64,000 nt of DNA from Siderastrea radians (Eukaryota > Cnidaria > Anthozoa > Scleractinia > Rhizangiidae), in the NCBI GenBank assembly GCA_964017195.1, contig OZ024892.1:10276866-10340865 (forward strand). Reading direction: 5' to 3'. Position numbers and translations under genes: made by a program. Below the pieces are notes generated by a model that saw nothing but the letters and a program-made list of their open reading frames with translations, made no database searches and was not told the origin of the DNA. Positions 49,701 to 58,583 of the stretch are shown here, in pieces; position 1 is the first letter of the stretch; every line of letters begins with the position of its first letter.

Positions 49701-51344
49701 TTTTTTTGAACTAATATTAAAATAGGTCTTTTCTCCTTGATCGTTAGTTAAAATTAGGACAATTTTAATGACAAACATAGAACCTAAACAGCTCGCATAT
49801 ATACAAATGAAATCTGATTGAATACTTCTCATTTTCCCGCTGACAAGAACATACAGTTGCTCACAAGAATTTTGGTGATTTTTTAATACCCGCAACAAAA
49901 ACATACCGCAAAAGTTTATTGCTTACCGAAATATTTTTGCGCAATAAATTAAATCCGTTACACTCTATTTGCAAAAATGTTTTCCGGTACAAAAGATATA
50001 CCATGAACGATACGACCCAACGTTTTTCGAGGAAGCCGGAAAACTTGCTTTATTCTTAGACACCGTGCACATAATAATAACACAGGATTCCTTAGGGGCC
50101 TTACACCAAATTTTAAAACCAAATTTTATTTAAAACTATTTCAAATTTTGTGGGACACATTGGCTATATTGCACTAATAATTGTCATCAAAAGATTTAAA
50201 AAATTTTGAAAAATACTTCTCGGGCCGGGTAACTCATTAGGAGTTTCCAGAAAAAGGCCCCTTTATAACACCAGCCATGGTTCAATTTTTATATTTATTG
50301 TCCCTTTAAATCAGTAGGGATGTAAAGTACCCGTATCTTATTCGATAAACCTTGAAGACGTACTGCCCCTTTTTGTGGTGCGCTCTGTTAACATTTAATC
50401 ATGGGTGGGGAGGTTGAGGTTAGATTGCGAATGGACTGGGTTCCAGGTACGCACGTGAATATATGCATGTAAAAACGGCGCTATAGAAATTGAGTTATAA
50501 TAACCATACCTTATTTTAAGTTTTCTTAACTAGAAACATGGCTTGCCTAAATAGAACAATGGCGACTGCTATACGATAAACCAATGAATAACTGAGCATT
50601 TCATACGACTTTATCAAAAATAAAGCTTCTAAAAGACGATGTTCTGCATATATTGATACTGAACTTAAAAATGTGCAATGCCACACCTTGGCCGTGGGAC
50701 ACCAACTTCATCTAGAAGTACCAGTGCGACAAAAACTCAATATAATGATGTAAAAGTTGTGTCAGACCGAAAGCTGAGTCATCAAAGGAATTGCTATCAT
50801 TTCACTGATTTTTATTTCGAAGCACTTGTATGTTATTGGTCGCAAGTGGATGCGGAAGGTTTATCTTAAGTAGATTGTAAGGCATTTGAGCAATTTCCCA
50901 AGGATAACTAAGCTTCGTTATAGAATAACGTGTGTTTTTCTTTCCGATTGGTCAGAAAATAACTCTTCTATGAGGCTAAAAACTCTTTCCTATATCTAAG
51001 GCATCGTTATGTAAAAACGAGTTCAGTTAAAGTTCAGTTAGGGTCCGGTTTAATAACTGTTGGTAGTAGAACCTGTTGGTGGTAAACCTGTTGGTATTAA
51101 AACCGTTTTCCTGTGATATCTCGTTTGGTAAAATACTCAGCAGCATACATCCTAGAGCCTACCTCAAAAACAGTTAGAACTTATTTCAAAACTTATGGAT
51201 CCACTGATCAACTGAATTTGCAGTGAAAAGCAGATTTGTTTAGTCAGGATAAAAGAGCTTACCCAGGAAATCGTAGCTTTGAATTCCAAAGACAACTGCT
51301 AGCAGCAAAGCCGGCCTTAGGATTTGAATACCAAGTAAGTTCAT
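29787..51344 (-). CDS. Gene B: discoidin-REJ-GPS-PLAT polycystin-1-like protein (complete)
   Basis: Eighteen exons: 51344-51263, 47942-47620, 45336-45195, 44768-44653, 44228-44170, 43539-43394, 43121-42440, 41924-41285, 40810-40640, 39833-39792, 39648-39523, 39243-39034, 37585-37300, 36869-36112, 35374-35138, 34429-33152, 32314-32140 and 31570-29787. They join in phase to 2418 codons. Predicted layout: signal peptide 1-20, discoidin about 29-182, REJ region about 290-730, helical linker and GAIN-like region 731-1261, GPS about 1270-1285 and TM1. PLAT lies about 1355-1465, then TM2-6, the TOP domain, TM7-11 with pore, and the tail. By family knowledge it is a cell-surface or ciliary receptor/channel. 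Exon 48170-48083 can replace the first exon. Start choice: the only ATG in the exon with a signal peptide and a matching phase. Confidence 0.88.
31571..32139 (-). other. Gene B intron of the GC-AG type
   Basis: Starts GCAAGT and ends TTTTGCAG on the minus strand. It contains an antisense tRNA-like segment at 31931-31995 (box B GGTTCGACTCCC when read on the minus strand). Confidence 0.75.
32140..32314 (-). CDS. Gene B exon: linker into polycystin domain, GC donor
   Basis: 58 codons plus one base. TFWNWTRERLVPGVFF...GMPRLRQIRVQT matches the A and C counterparts. The donor is CAG|GCAAGT rather than GT. The homologous exons in A and C end at the same codon position and phase with GT, which supports a true GC-AG intron here. 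Confidence 0.9.
32315..33151 (-). other. Gene B intron
   Basis: Holds a plus-oriented tRNA-derived SINE (32635-32870). Otherwise nothing recognised. Confidence 0.55.
32635..32870 (+). mobile_element. tRNA-derived SINE with conserved central domain
   Basis: The head GTGGTGTAGTTGTTAGCGC has box A character and GGTTCGAGGCC at 32690 is box B. The body contains GGTGTATAAATGGGTACCGG, CTGCTGGGGGAAATCCTGCG and GGACTAGCATCCCATCCAGG, a domain I recognise from invertebrate SINEs. A decayed piece of the same domain lies at 44530-44565. Confidence 0.75.
33152..34429 (-). CDS. Gene B exon: PLAT domain and five membrane spans
   Basis: 426 codons, phase 0 to 0. PLAT: ATGMWMGCGTTANVGLIIYG, then VSLPRNLGPLYKIRMWHDNT and ANRWLAVEKGSGEVDF. 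Hydrophobic spans then follow, for example CCMSVFFSAMITNAMF and IYIAWLLCILAILSSAFFTV, ending FVIFVSLLFVVCYG and a donor after DK. Confidence 0.93.
34430..35137 (-). other. Gene B intron
   Basis: An imperfect direct duplication at 34593-34645 (AAGGGACCT.AG.ATTTCC twice). Nothing else seen. Confidence 0.45.
35138..35374 (-). CDS. Gene B exon: GPS and first membrane span
   Basis: 79 codons. ILCLCNHLSAFGGDFFVAPN holds the C-x-C and the scissile HL|S of a GPS. The span FVVMTTVCSMLFIYFIGLVF follows, ending RRADKRDQLK. Same length as the gene C exon. Confidence 0.93.
35375..36111 (-). other. Gene B intron
   Basis: No repeats, RNA or coding signals recognised. Confidence 0.4.
36112..36869 (-). CDS. 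Gene B exon: GAIN-like region with dibasic cleavage motif
   Basis: Phase 1 in (G plus TA gives Val in VKSWVIDVV), phase 0 out. It contains GRQKRSCVGVKDPPPSPTPAP, a furin-type R-x-K-R site next to a Cys and a Pro-rich hinge, then ASTDLNYTLSVNIGSCLYWS...WTDEGCN, the upstream half of the GPS. The same motif occurs in gene C. Confidence 0.92.
36870..37299 (-). other. Gene B intron
   Basis: AT-rich, with nothing recognised. Confidence 0.4.
37300..37585 (-). CDS. Gene B exon: start of GAIN-like region
   Basis: 95 codons plus one base. Starts SKKIAQKALETIWKL after TCTCTTAG and ends FKSNPYTWHKSAST before G|GTAAAAG. The NPYTW motif lies in this exon, whereas in A and C it opens the next exon, so the intron position differs between paralogues. 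Confidence 0.88.
37586..39033 (-). other. Gene B intron
   Basis: Contains only the 3' tail of the SINE family seen at 329-666 (CTCACGGGGAGTGTCAAATAA plus (ATT)n at 37686-37762) and short GTGAAACGGATT repeats near 38115-38225. Confidence 0.5.
37686..37762 (+). mobile_element. SINE 3' tail fragment
   Basis: CACGGGGAGTGTCAAAT followed by an (ATT)n run, identical in order to the tail of the SINE at 329-666. The tRNA-like head is missing, so it is 5'-truncated. Confidence 0.75.
39034..39243 (-). CDS. Gene B exon: pre-GAIN helical segment
   Basis: 70 codons, phase 0 to 0, matching the gene A exon at 5534-5731. The donor GTATCG after KKK is preferred because the frame otherwise hits a stop before the next GTAACT. 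Confidence 0.82.
39523..39648 (-). CDS. Gene B exon: short helical segment
   Basis: 42 codons, phase 0 to 0: VKNNIIELIKGTKINSK to EISQDSQ, between a CTTCAG acceptor and a CAG|GTAAGG donor. No domain name can be given. Confidence 0.78.
39792..39833 (-). CDS. Gene B micro-exon (14 codons)
   Basis: GQNDEEISKEKAGR between TTGCCAG and AGG|GTTAGT, phase 0 on both sides. Because it is phase-neutral it could be skipped. Support is its splice sites and frame only. Confidence 0.6.
39834..40639 (-). other. Gene B intron with purine-rich simple repeat
   Basis: 39894-40015 is an almost pure purine tract of AAGG, GGCA and GGAGG units on the plus strand. The rest shows nothing. Confidence 0.6.
40640..40810 (-). 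CDS. Gene B exon: post-REJ helical segment
   Basis: 57 codons, phase 0 to 0, VRDKYSGNAKETLYGIANN to EGSSDSE. Follows the REJ region directly, where the family has helical linkers. Confidence 0.8.
40811..41284 (-). other. Gene B intron with tRNA-like fragment
   Basis: 40948-41018 carries GGTTAGAGCATCCAACTGG and GGGTTCGATTCCCGT (box A and box B-like, plus strand). It is a degenerate SINE head rather than a tRNA: the acceptor stem is not formed. Confidence 0.5.
41285..41924 (-). CDS. Gene B exon: REJ region, second half
   Basis: 213 codons after a split Arg codon. CTGNCGNKIVQS...CVGRLCSDVT then NSPPFIKKHSGDCFIKPLEG and NITCVGWLDEDGPLKYEFRY, the NxPP...C.(I/V).P..G...T.F.I.C.GW.D..GPL.YEF pattern of the REJ (receptor for egg jelly) module. 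Extracellular. Confidence 0.9.
41925..42439 (-). other. Gene B intron
   Basis: Nothing recognised. Confidence 0.4.
42440..43121 (-). CDS. Gene B exon: REJ region, first half
   Basis: Phase 1 in (Val of VNSSCTFPEVYIYLN), phase 2 out. It contains ALVAKITGPEEATKGIG then DIVLDASDSYDPDS and LHFSWLCKRKKD, the hallmark LDAS.S.DPD...FSW.C of REJ/PKD-type beta domains, with Cys pairs and sequons. Confidence 0.92.
43394..43539 (-). CDS. Gene B exon: linker before REJ region
   Basis: Phase 2 in, phase 1 out. LSTDALLVSAEVEIHCIKEAG to KMDFIFP. It only fits the frame if the 59-base exon at 44170-44228 is included upstream. Confidence 0.8.
43600..44060. repeat. Dispersed repeat with internal direct duplication
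   Basis: 43806-43869 and 43988-44053 are direct copies (AAAAGCT, TTTTGAACGTT, GAATCCCCGA, TGTAGTTTGCATGCCT). The left end, ATAGATACGATTATTGGTAA at 43630, recurs at 63945-63965 at the window edge. It lies in a gene B intron. Confidence 0.65.
44170..44228 (-). CDS. Gene B short exon (59 bases)
   Basis: IKDIVQYIPGFLAVKFRHF plus two bases, between TTTCTCTAG and TTCG|GTAAGT. It converts phase 0 from the exon upstream into the phase 2 needed downstream. That phase argument is the main evidence. Confidence 0.72.
44653..44768 (-). CDS. Gene B exon: linker after discoidin domain
   Basis: Phase 1 in, phase 0 out. Encodes G then YYFLARFTIPEEYTLFTLAF to SADTMIQ, a beta-rich segment with no domain name I can assign. 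Confidence 0.82.
45195..45336 (-). CDS. Gene B exon: discoidin domain, C-terminal part
   Basis: NFTGNNDTNGVQHHDVP then RPLEWNNNVGLRMELYGCEP. The F.GN.D, RP..W, LR.ELYGC series is the C-terminal signature of F5/8 type C domains, and the final Cys pairs with the first Cys of the domain. Confidence 0.93.
45337..47619 (-). other. Gene B intron
   Basis: 2.3 kb. Contains a LINE 3' fragment (about 45690-45955) and no supported exon. Confidence 0.5.
45690..45955 (+). mobile_element. LINE 3'-end fragment
   Basis: The plus strand encodes, with one frame break, LLPELVNGSEARK followed by SSFKSQLKTYLF, the usual C-terminus of non-LTR reverse-transcriptase proteins, then an AT-rich tail ending in ATT repeats. 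Short and degraded. Confidence 0.5.
47620..47942 (-). CDS. Gene B exon: discoidin (F5/8 type C) domain, N-terminal part
   Basis: Phase 1 in (Ala), phase 0 out. NCRSPLGMESGVIPDSALLA opens the domain. ARLHL, WIMVKLGNDTVITGISTQG and EWVTKYSLMFSAGSEF follow, the classic discoidin series. These domains bind carbohydrates, phospholipids or matrix proteins. It is preceded by a signal peptide exon (either alternative). Confidence 0.94.
47943..51262 (-). other. Gene B first intron region
   Basis: Contains the alternative first exon (48083-48170). A minus-strand open frame at 48357-48689 (110 codons) has no recognised domain and is not called. The rest is AT-rich with no repeats I can name. Confidence 0.5.
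48083..48170 (-). CDS. Gene B alternative first exon (signal peptide 1b)
   Basis: ATG at 48170 gives MSMAFLSIFIASLLLRNV to QDFI plus one base, donor TTG|GTAAGA. It leaves in the same phase as the upstream first exon and joins the discoidin exon through the same Ala codon. The hydrophobic core fits a signal peptide. Use implies a second promoter just upstream. Confidence 0.7.
51263..51344 (-). CDS. Gene B first exon (signal peptide 1a)
   Basis: ATG at 51344 gives MNLLGIQILRPALLLAVVFG then IQSYDFL plus one base, donor CTGG|GTAAGC. A clear n-region, hydrophobic core and small residues fit a signal peptide. An acceptor-like TTTTTCCTTCACAG ends at 51402 and a donor-like TTTAG|GTAAGAAA lies at 51556, suggesting an untranslated exon further upstream. 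Confidence 0.78.
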
Positions 51345-53587
51345 TCTTCAGTGATTTCACTGAAATCAGCCTTCTGGAATGATCAATTGCCTAATCTTGC
51401 ACTGTGAAGGAAAAATAATGCGAAATAATGAACATTAATCAAGTAACAGCAAGATACCCAACGCAAAATAAATTAGTTCAGAGAGACAAAATTCTTCACT
51501 AGCCAAAAAAACAATGCGTTTAGATCAAAACTCGTCTCAAAATTCTTTTTCTTACCTAAAGCACGTTTAAATAATTTACTTTTCTCTGTCTCCAAGGACA
51601 AAAAAGACACAACACGGCAAAACTCTCGTCATGCGGACGGTCATTGTCATCTAACTGTGTTCGTCGTCAACGGCTTTTGAAACACGTTTCAAAATGGCAA
51701 AAAGGTTTCTCTTGTACACGACAATCGTAACCAGGTTATTGGTATGATTTACACGAGACTGTTTGCTTCCCAAAAGCATGTCGAATGAGAAAAAATCATT
51801 GTATTGTCCAAAACGACTCTTAAAGAAACCAGACAAAGTTCAATAAGAATACAACACGACATAGGAAACTCTGTCTGGGAAATCATTTAATAGGGATAAA
51901 ATGACCAGGAATCTCCTTTAGGACGCTCTATTAACTTCCAGGGCTAAAAGTCTCTAAACCCAAAGACTAAAAGAAAAAAAATTTTTGAAAAGAATTTTAG
52001 TAGAGGGCTGCATGAAAACTATTGTTTCGTTTAATTGAACGGCTTTTTGTACCACCCTGGGAGTAGTTTAAGGACGCATCGCTTCCACTGAGTAAGTTTT
52101 CGGAATCTGACAAAAGATAAAAATCACAGTGAATTTTGCTGTACCTTTCAGAACGCAGACGATGACGAAGTGACAGTCTCAAGCCTTGCTGGTCTCGATC
52201 TTGATTCCTTTTCGTAACTTGATCTTTATTAATGAAGCTGTAAACTACGAGGCAGACGAGGTCGAATCTGAGGAGGCCAGACTGACTAAGGTATATATGT
52301 GTCTTGTAAAGGTGAAAAGGCAATAAAACGCGTATCAACAAACTACCTGAATGGTAATTACTTTCACAGCGAGAGAACAGACGAATGATTTGTCATATAT
52401 CCGGCGGGAATATTTTATAATAAGAAAATATTGCAAATTTAAATGTTTACAGAAGACATTCAGGTTGTTTTTCATCGATAAAGTTCTGTTTCTTGCTAAG
52501 TTCGTTAGGGTGAAAATGGGCATCCATCACTCTGCGGGAGGTAAAAAGATAATAAAAACGTTTGCGGTGTGCGTGCCTTCGATATTATTTACCCTTTAGA
52601 AGCCTTGAGCTCCACGCACTTTTAAGTGTCATATGCTACTAACAAAGATTATGTTATCTCGCGTTATCTTAAGTTATATTATTCTTCAGTAAACAATTAT
52701 CTGTGTATTACTGCGGGTCCAAGGGAAAAGCGTGTTGCCTTTAGGCTCCGTTTGGATAAGGAATCCACCTGCAGGCACTAACAGTGTTATCAGATACATC
52801 GAATAACCTTACGTGTACGTGTTCGTTGCATTAGATAAAAAGACAGGAAAGTTCTCCTGATTCATGTGTTTATCACGTAGCATAATTAGTAGCTCTTTCA
52901 ATGATTATTTACATCATTAACGGAAGACAATTTTTGTAATGAAGTAAAAACATTTTCTTCAGTGCGAAGTTATTTCCAAAAAACGTTGCTAAGAATTGGG
53001 ATTTCAGAAACTTGTATAGTAGTGTGAAGCATAAAACAATCTATGGATTTTAAAAATTTTGACTACCAATTAGGAACAAAAGAGCATTTACTATGAGCAG
53101 TAACGCGACTTCCGTAAATATTCTTACCTTTGAACATAAAAATATTGAAGAAAAGAACGACGGTTTCCAGTAGAGAGAAGTATAAACAACGACAAATTGA
53201 CGTGGTGTTCTATAATTATTCCATTAATTTATAAGACATTTTGGAAGCTTTCAAATATGCAAACAATAATTGTTTGTAATTTTTTGTCGTCTTGAAAGTT
53301 CTAAGAAGTGAACAAGGTATTCAAAACGTTGCCAAACACCAGTTACTGTGTATGTTTTCTCGGAGGGAAACAAATTATCTAGACAATCTTAACATTCGGT
53401 CTAGAATGTCAATTTGTCTGAAGTCGTGAAAATAAGGAATACTTTACTTTTCAAGACGTTTTACAAGAACGAATTAAGAGACAATAAATTTAACAGTACA
53501 TAAAGACATTTTGATAAGTTGTTATCAAAACTGCTTGACGTCAACACGTGTATTCTGTTTCGAATGTACCTGGTCGGTTCATGTGAC

Positions 53588-54012
53588 CCCCCCCCCCCCC
53601 CGGAGGGGGTACTCTCTTATATGGTCTATACGGGGACGTGCTGCTGGACTGGGTATGGTTTTCGGCCTCTTTGTCCTAAACGAGCTTAAACAGGGTATAT
53701 CATTTTTTGCGAGTCTGTCCTAAACTGGGTCTGAACTTGCCTTAAACAAGGTATGGTCAGTACGATCGTCGTCGTTAAATATGGCGTATACAGTATTAAG
53801 CTGGTCTTTGAAACACTTTAAAATTCTGTAGAACATGAGAGTGTGTATTTTGTCATTTGTCCTAAACAGGGACCTAAAATGGTGGGTGTTGTCCTACACG
53901 GGGTTGGTATTTTACAGTTCTTTTTTGTCCTAAACAGGGTCAGGGTCTCAACCCACAGCGGCACCCCTATACTCAAACATGGGTCAAGTGCCCCTCCCCC
54001 CCCCCCCGATGT
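53588..54012 (+). repeat. Dispersed repeat bounded by C runs
   Basis: Starts with a C17-like run and GGAGGGGGTACTC (related to the 28241 element) and ends with another long C run. Inside, the phrase GTCCTAAACAGGGT and variants recur about eight times. Confidence 0.6.
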
Positions 54013-56739
54013 GCACATTGGTCGCGTGAATTTGTATTCAGTCTCCAATGGTTGGAATCACTGGGTTGGATGCAGTTCAGTTTCACAGGCGGGTATCGAT
54101 GGTAGTGCTATACGGCAGTCATAGAAATTAGGCTTGGTTCAGGGGAAAGGGTTGTCGAAATAAATAGATGTTTCAATTTTTATTCGTTCTTCATGACAGG
54201 TTGGATGGGGAGACTGAAAGCCCATTTTATATCCAAGTAAACGCTGTCACATTTTGTGACTTCACTCAAATATGTGGTATAACCATCATAATCTCTTGGT
54301 ATAACATATTTTTGGGAACGACGGTTGGTTAAAACTCCCCCTCACCGTATCAGGACCGCGTTTATCAAAGTTCTTGATTCTCGCACGATATATTTTGTTT
54401 TACTAAAAAGCTCCCTCCCTCAAGAACAAAAAACGGGAAAGGGCTAAAGTGCAATGCACAGCGATCTCCCATTGTATTACCTTAAAACTGCGACAAATGC
54501 AATGCATTTTTAAAAAAGATGGGAAGAAATGATTGAAAAAGGAACCATAAAAACTGGGACAAGTGTAATCAAATACAACCGAGGCACAGTGGCCTGATTC
54601 CTATAATTTCCTCAAAAAAGTTTTTTTTTCCATCCCATGACTGTCATCTCGGACCCTGCTGACAATATTCCCCGATCCTCGATCCCTCTCGTAATCGACA
54701 GTAACAAATATTATTAGAGAGGAGGATAAAAAAGTGGTGAGCAGTTGATGAAAATATTCACCTCGTTTATTTGCCTCTTTTGAGTAGATTACTTAATTAT
54801 TAACCCTTTAATCCCTGATATAAAAATGCATATTCTCCTCACTGTTCTCTATACATTTCTTATGGAAATTGTAAGGAGAATTTATCTGAATATCAGGACA
54901 TCTCATCCTTGGTGATCACTTCCTTTGTTCTCATCACTTGAATGTTTGAACAAGTAGCGGTAAAGTAAAGAGAAATTTCATTTTCGTCACTACTAGGGCT
55001 TATAGGGTTAATTTATGTTTCTCACTGAAAGTTGAATATACGCTCATCAATTTAAGATTTTAAACGTTACTGTTTTTCGGTTTAATCATATAGCTTTTTA
55101 AATTTTTTTCCTATGTATCGATAAAAGATAACATCCCTTCCTGTTTATATTTATATGACTGTATGTTTCTTATTTATTTTTTTCAAGCTTTTCTTTGCGA
55201 TTCCAGCAGCAGATTTTCATCTACAACGGACAATATGTTATTATCATTGGTTTTGCCAGGGGTCTTAATGAAACTGTGAATGGCATCTTCTACTTGATGA
55301 ACTGCAAAGCCGGTTAACATAGAGTGGTTCACACATTTTCAATATAATGCCCAGTCTCGACCCAGTCGAATTAAATGTTTTATCGTTAAATTTGTAGAAC
55401 ATTACATTATCAAACAGTTGGCGACTTAGGGTTGTCTACGCCTCTGTAATGGTAATAGCAATTTTAAATAGAAAACAAATCATTCCGACGTAGAAGCACA
55501 AAAATGTATGTTTCGGTGTGTTCAGTGAGTCTTCATGAGGTGTGTTAGCCAATGATCATGAGTTACACGCATTCTGTCCTTTAAGGTTGAACGCTTTGAA
55601 GGCCCTGTTTCGACCTGATGCATGTGCCTGGGCAAACTTCTCAGGAACTAATATGAACTTTGCGATACACTTTTTCGTGCCGTAGATATCGAGTAATGCA
55701 ACTATTTCTTGAGTTATCCATTTCGCCTAAGCCAAGAGTGACTAGGCCATTAATGAGATCTTGTCTGAGTCCTATCCCTGGAGGCATTGATCGTGCTAGC
55801 TGCAAGACTCTCAGTAATCAATAGGGACCTTAAGCAACAAGATAGTCATTTAGCAGTCACCACGGCGACGGCAACAAGAATATCACAAAACGATAGGTTT
55901 TATTGAGTAGCACAGAGGCTCCACGCGCATTTTCTAAATTCTGGAAATTTTGTTGACGTTCTCTACAAAACAACAACGTTAAACGATCAATTTAAAATTT
56001 TTATGGGTGACTTGAACACACACCGCAAGACTGAACGTCCCTACGAATTCAGCACCCCCATATCTAGGCCACATTATACAAACTGTTGGCGTTTTCCTGT
56101 CCGTGACGACGAGTAAAATTGCCCCAATAAATAGAATGTAATACTTCCGGTTGCCGTCTGAAACATCTGGAACGTCAACGTTCTCGTTTGCCTAATATTG
56201 CGGAGCTTACGCAACAAGTAAGGTCTAATTCACGTGCCGGACGATCAGATGCCATCCACCAGAAGTGGTGTTTTCTCTATCTATCGTCCACCAGAAGTCA
56301 ATTTCCCTATATTTGCACACTTTTGCTCCCTATCACCGTTAGGAAAACGCTTCTTGTGACGTGGCTCAACCTGACGAAAAAATACGCCAAAAGAGAATGA
56401 TAATATCTTTAGTAGACGCCGTAGACGCCTGGGAAGGCTGTAGGTCCTTGTCTAATCTACGGGCACAGACAAGCTACACTTAATTTAACTTGTTATTATT
56501 GCCTATGTCCCAGCACCGTTCTAGAGGACAAAGCCTGAACTAAGCCTTATTAGTATAAATCTACTAGTGTTCTATCATAAATGCTGCAATCTGATAGGCT
56601 ACCCTACTCGCTATCTATTCCGTGATAGATAGTGAGCAGCGAAAAGGTGAGTGGCAGGCACAGCCTTATACTTCAAAATAACAGTGCAATGATGTAAAAC
56701 TTTTCACTTTAGTGGAATATTAATCGAGATTTATACTAA

Positions 56740-56845
56740 AACAATTAGATTATTCGCTCTCGATTTCTATGCGTGATAGTTGATTCGGCCTTCGGCCTCA
56801 TCAACTATCATGCGATAGAAATCTCGAGCTCATAATCTAATTGTT
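56740..56845. mobile_element. Hairpin MITE with GGCCT core, copy 2
   Basis: Folds end to end: AACAATTA...TAATTGTT with centre ATTCGGCCTTCGGCCTCAT. The stems are self-complementary but differ from those of copy 1 at 29277-29388. Confidence 0.8.
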
Positions 56846-56925
56846 AAAGAGTAAAGCAATCCTGGCCAGCAGTGCCCCCCTTGAACAATAGCAGCTCAAT
56901 TGATTTATAATACTGCATTTATGTA

Positions 56926-58583
56926 TCACACAATAGATTCCCTTATTGGACGCAATGGAGTGACACCTGGAATGAATTCTAGAGAAGACTCGACGTCCTT
57001 AACCTCTTGTAACAACACGTTAATATCTTCATCTTCTTTTGACTCGTAAAGCTCGTGTATAGAAAGAAGAGACAAGGTAACGTTCCCAGAATCTTTGAAT
57101 GTGACTACACGAATTTTTTCAGGGTCCTCATCAATGGTATCATCTATTCCTGTCAGAGAATCCATTGAGGCCATAGGACAAACTGTCTTTATACTTCTCT
57201 CCCCCTCAACCTTAGTCGAAAACAAACTTGTGATTTCAGATGCTTGCTTGCTTTCTTTTTTCCTCCACCCCTTGCTCTTCCCTTGCCGTGGAACCTTTTT
57301 ATCTTTACAGGGCTTCTTTAGGAACAAAACGAATCGCCTCGCCAACAGATTAGCATTTCTGTGAAGATACGCAATCGTAAATGCTCCTAAATCAGCGTTT
57401 GCAAAGTCGTTTCCGGGACATTCGACCACTTCAGTGTAAGACTCGTTTAAAATAGCGAGAAACATGTTCAACAAAATCAGAGTCATTGTAAACATGTACA
57501 GAAACACAAACAAAGGCCCTAGCAGGTTATCCGTCGATTTTAACTCATAGAAAAACATTTTGCCTCCCAACAGCATCTGCAGGACAGCACGCAACGAGTC
57601 AAAAAACGAAGAATATGGATCCAGTGTTGAACCAAACAGAAGAAAAGCCATCTGAGTGTAGGCTAAGACTGCCGCTACAAAAACAATGAAGAACGAAACG
57701 AGAGGATTGACAGATCTAGCGAGAGTGCCCATCATCTGGCAAACATGGCGGTTGAAGCGCATGAGGCGAAGGAACTTCATGGTGACTATAAATATAAGAA
57801 ATGATAGTACATAAACTTCAACCGTCGACCAAAGTACTATGTAGTCAGCGCTTGAAGTCTCAAAAGGGTTGTTCCTAACCCTCTTGACAAATGAACTCGT
57901 GTACTTAGCCTTCAAGAAGAACATGACAACGGCACAAACGGCTGTTAAAATTTGAAGAAGCTCCACCCAGTTCCAAAAACCAGTAAAGTACTTCTTTCTT
58001 TGGCGATAAATCTTGCAGATCTCACTCACAACGAAAATCAAGATAATAACCATGAATAGCAGCTGACAGACTTCATAAAACCTTTGAAAGTTGTCACTCG
58101 ACGATTTATACAAAGTCAGTGTTTTGACGCTTCTTGAAAACGCGACCCCTCCAGTGGGGAATCTTTCGTAAAGGCATCTCACCACGCTAAATAGCGAGCT
58201 TGAAGGGTTAAATACCGTAAATTCTATGAAAATGGCTACTGAGAAATCGTCGATCCAGTTGTTTTCCATAAGCTTTTTAAGGATATTTGATGCAGACTTT
58301 ATATTGTATCCTAAATCAGCTACAAACCCGCCTCCGTCGTAACTGCTGTAAACTCCTTGATAGGACAAGGTCTGTAGCTCCTCAGACGATCGATATCTCC
58401 AAGACCCGGGACACATCCTTTCCAATTGAAACACTGACTGAAACTGACTCATATTTGTGACTGGAATCCACTCAGGTAAATTGAAGAGAATCTTGTATTC
58501 GTTCTTGGATGAATAAGAAGGAATGCACCTGGTAAACGATTCTCCTAATTGAGGAACTTTCTCGCTTACTTGACAGACGTTAG
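56926..58583 (-). CDS. Gene C last exon: polycystin domain, channel and tail
   Basis: Phase 1 in (Ala of ANVCQVSEKVP). SYDGGGFVADLG and NWIDDFSVAIFIEFTVFNPS mark the TOP domain. S4-like TMKFLRLMRFNRHV, pore loop LQMLLGGKMFFYEL, last span LILLNMFLAILNESY. The polycystin-2 filter Asp position is Gly. Tail about 160 residues with a Lys-rich patch. Confidence 0.93.

Larger units (their letters stand above)
51345..56925. other. Intergenic region between genes B and C
   Basis: Contains the probable gene B promoter and untranslated exon near 51402-51650, a repeat with poly-C ends (53588-54012), and a hairpin element (56740-56845). Unassigned dispersed-repeat-like DNA lies around 55830-56400. Open frames at 51997-52341 and 56188-56400 show no domains. 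No gene could be supported. Confidence 0.5.

Noticed and set aside
53818..54124. Frames of 76 and 93 codons
   Set aside because: They read through a repeat bounded by C homopolymers.
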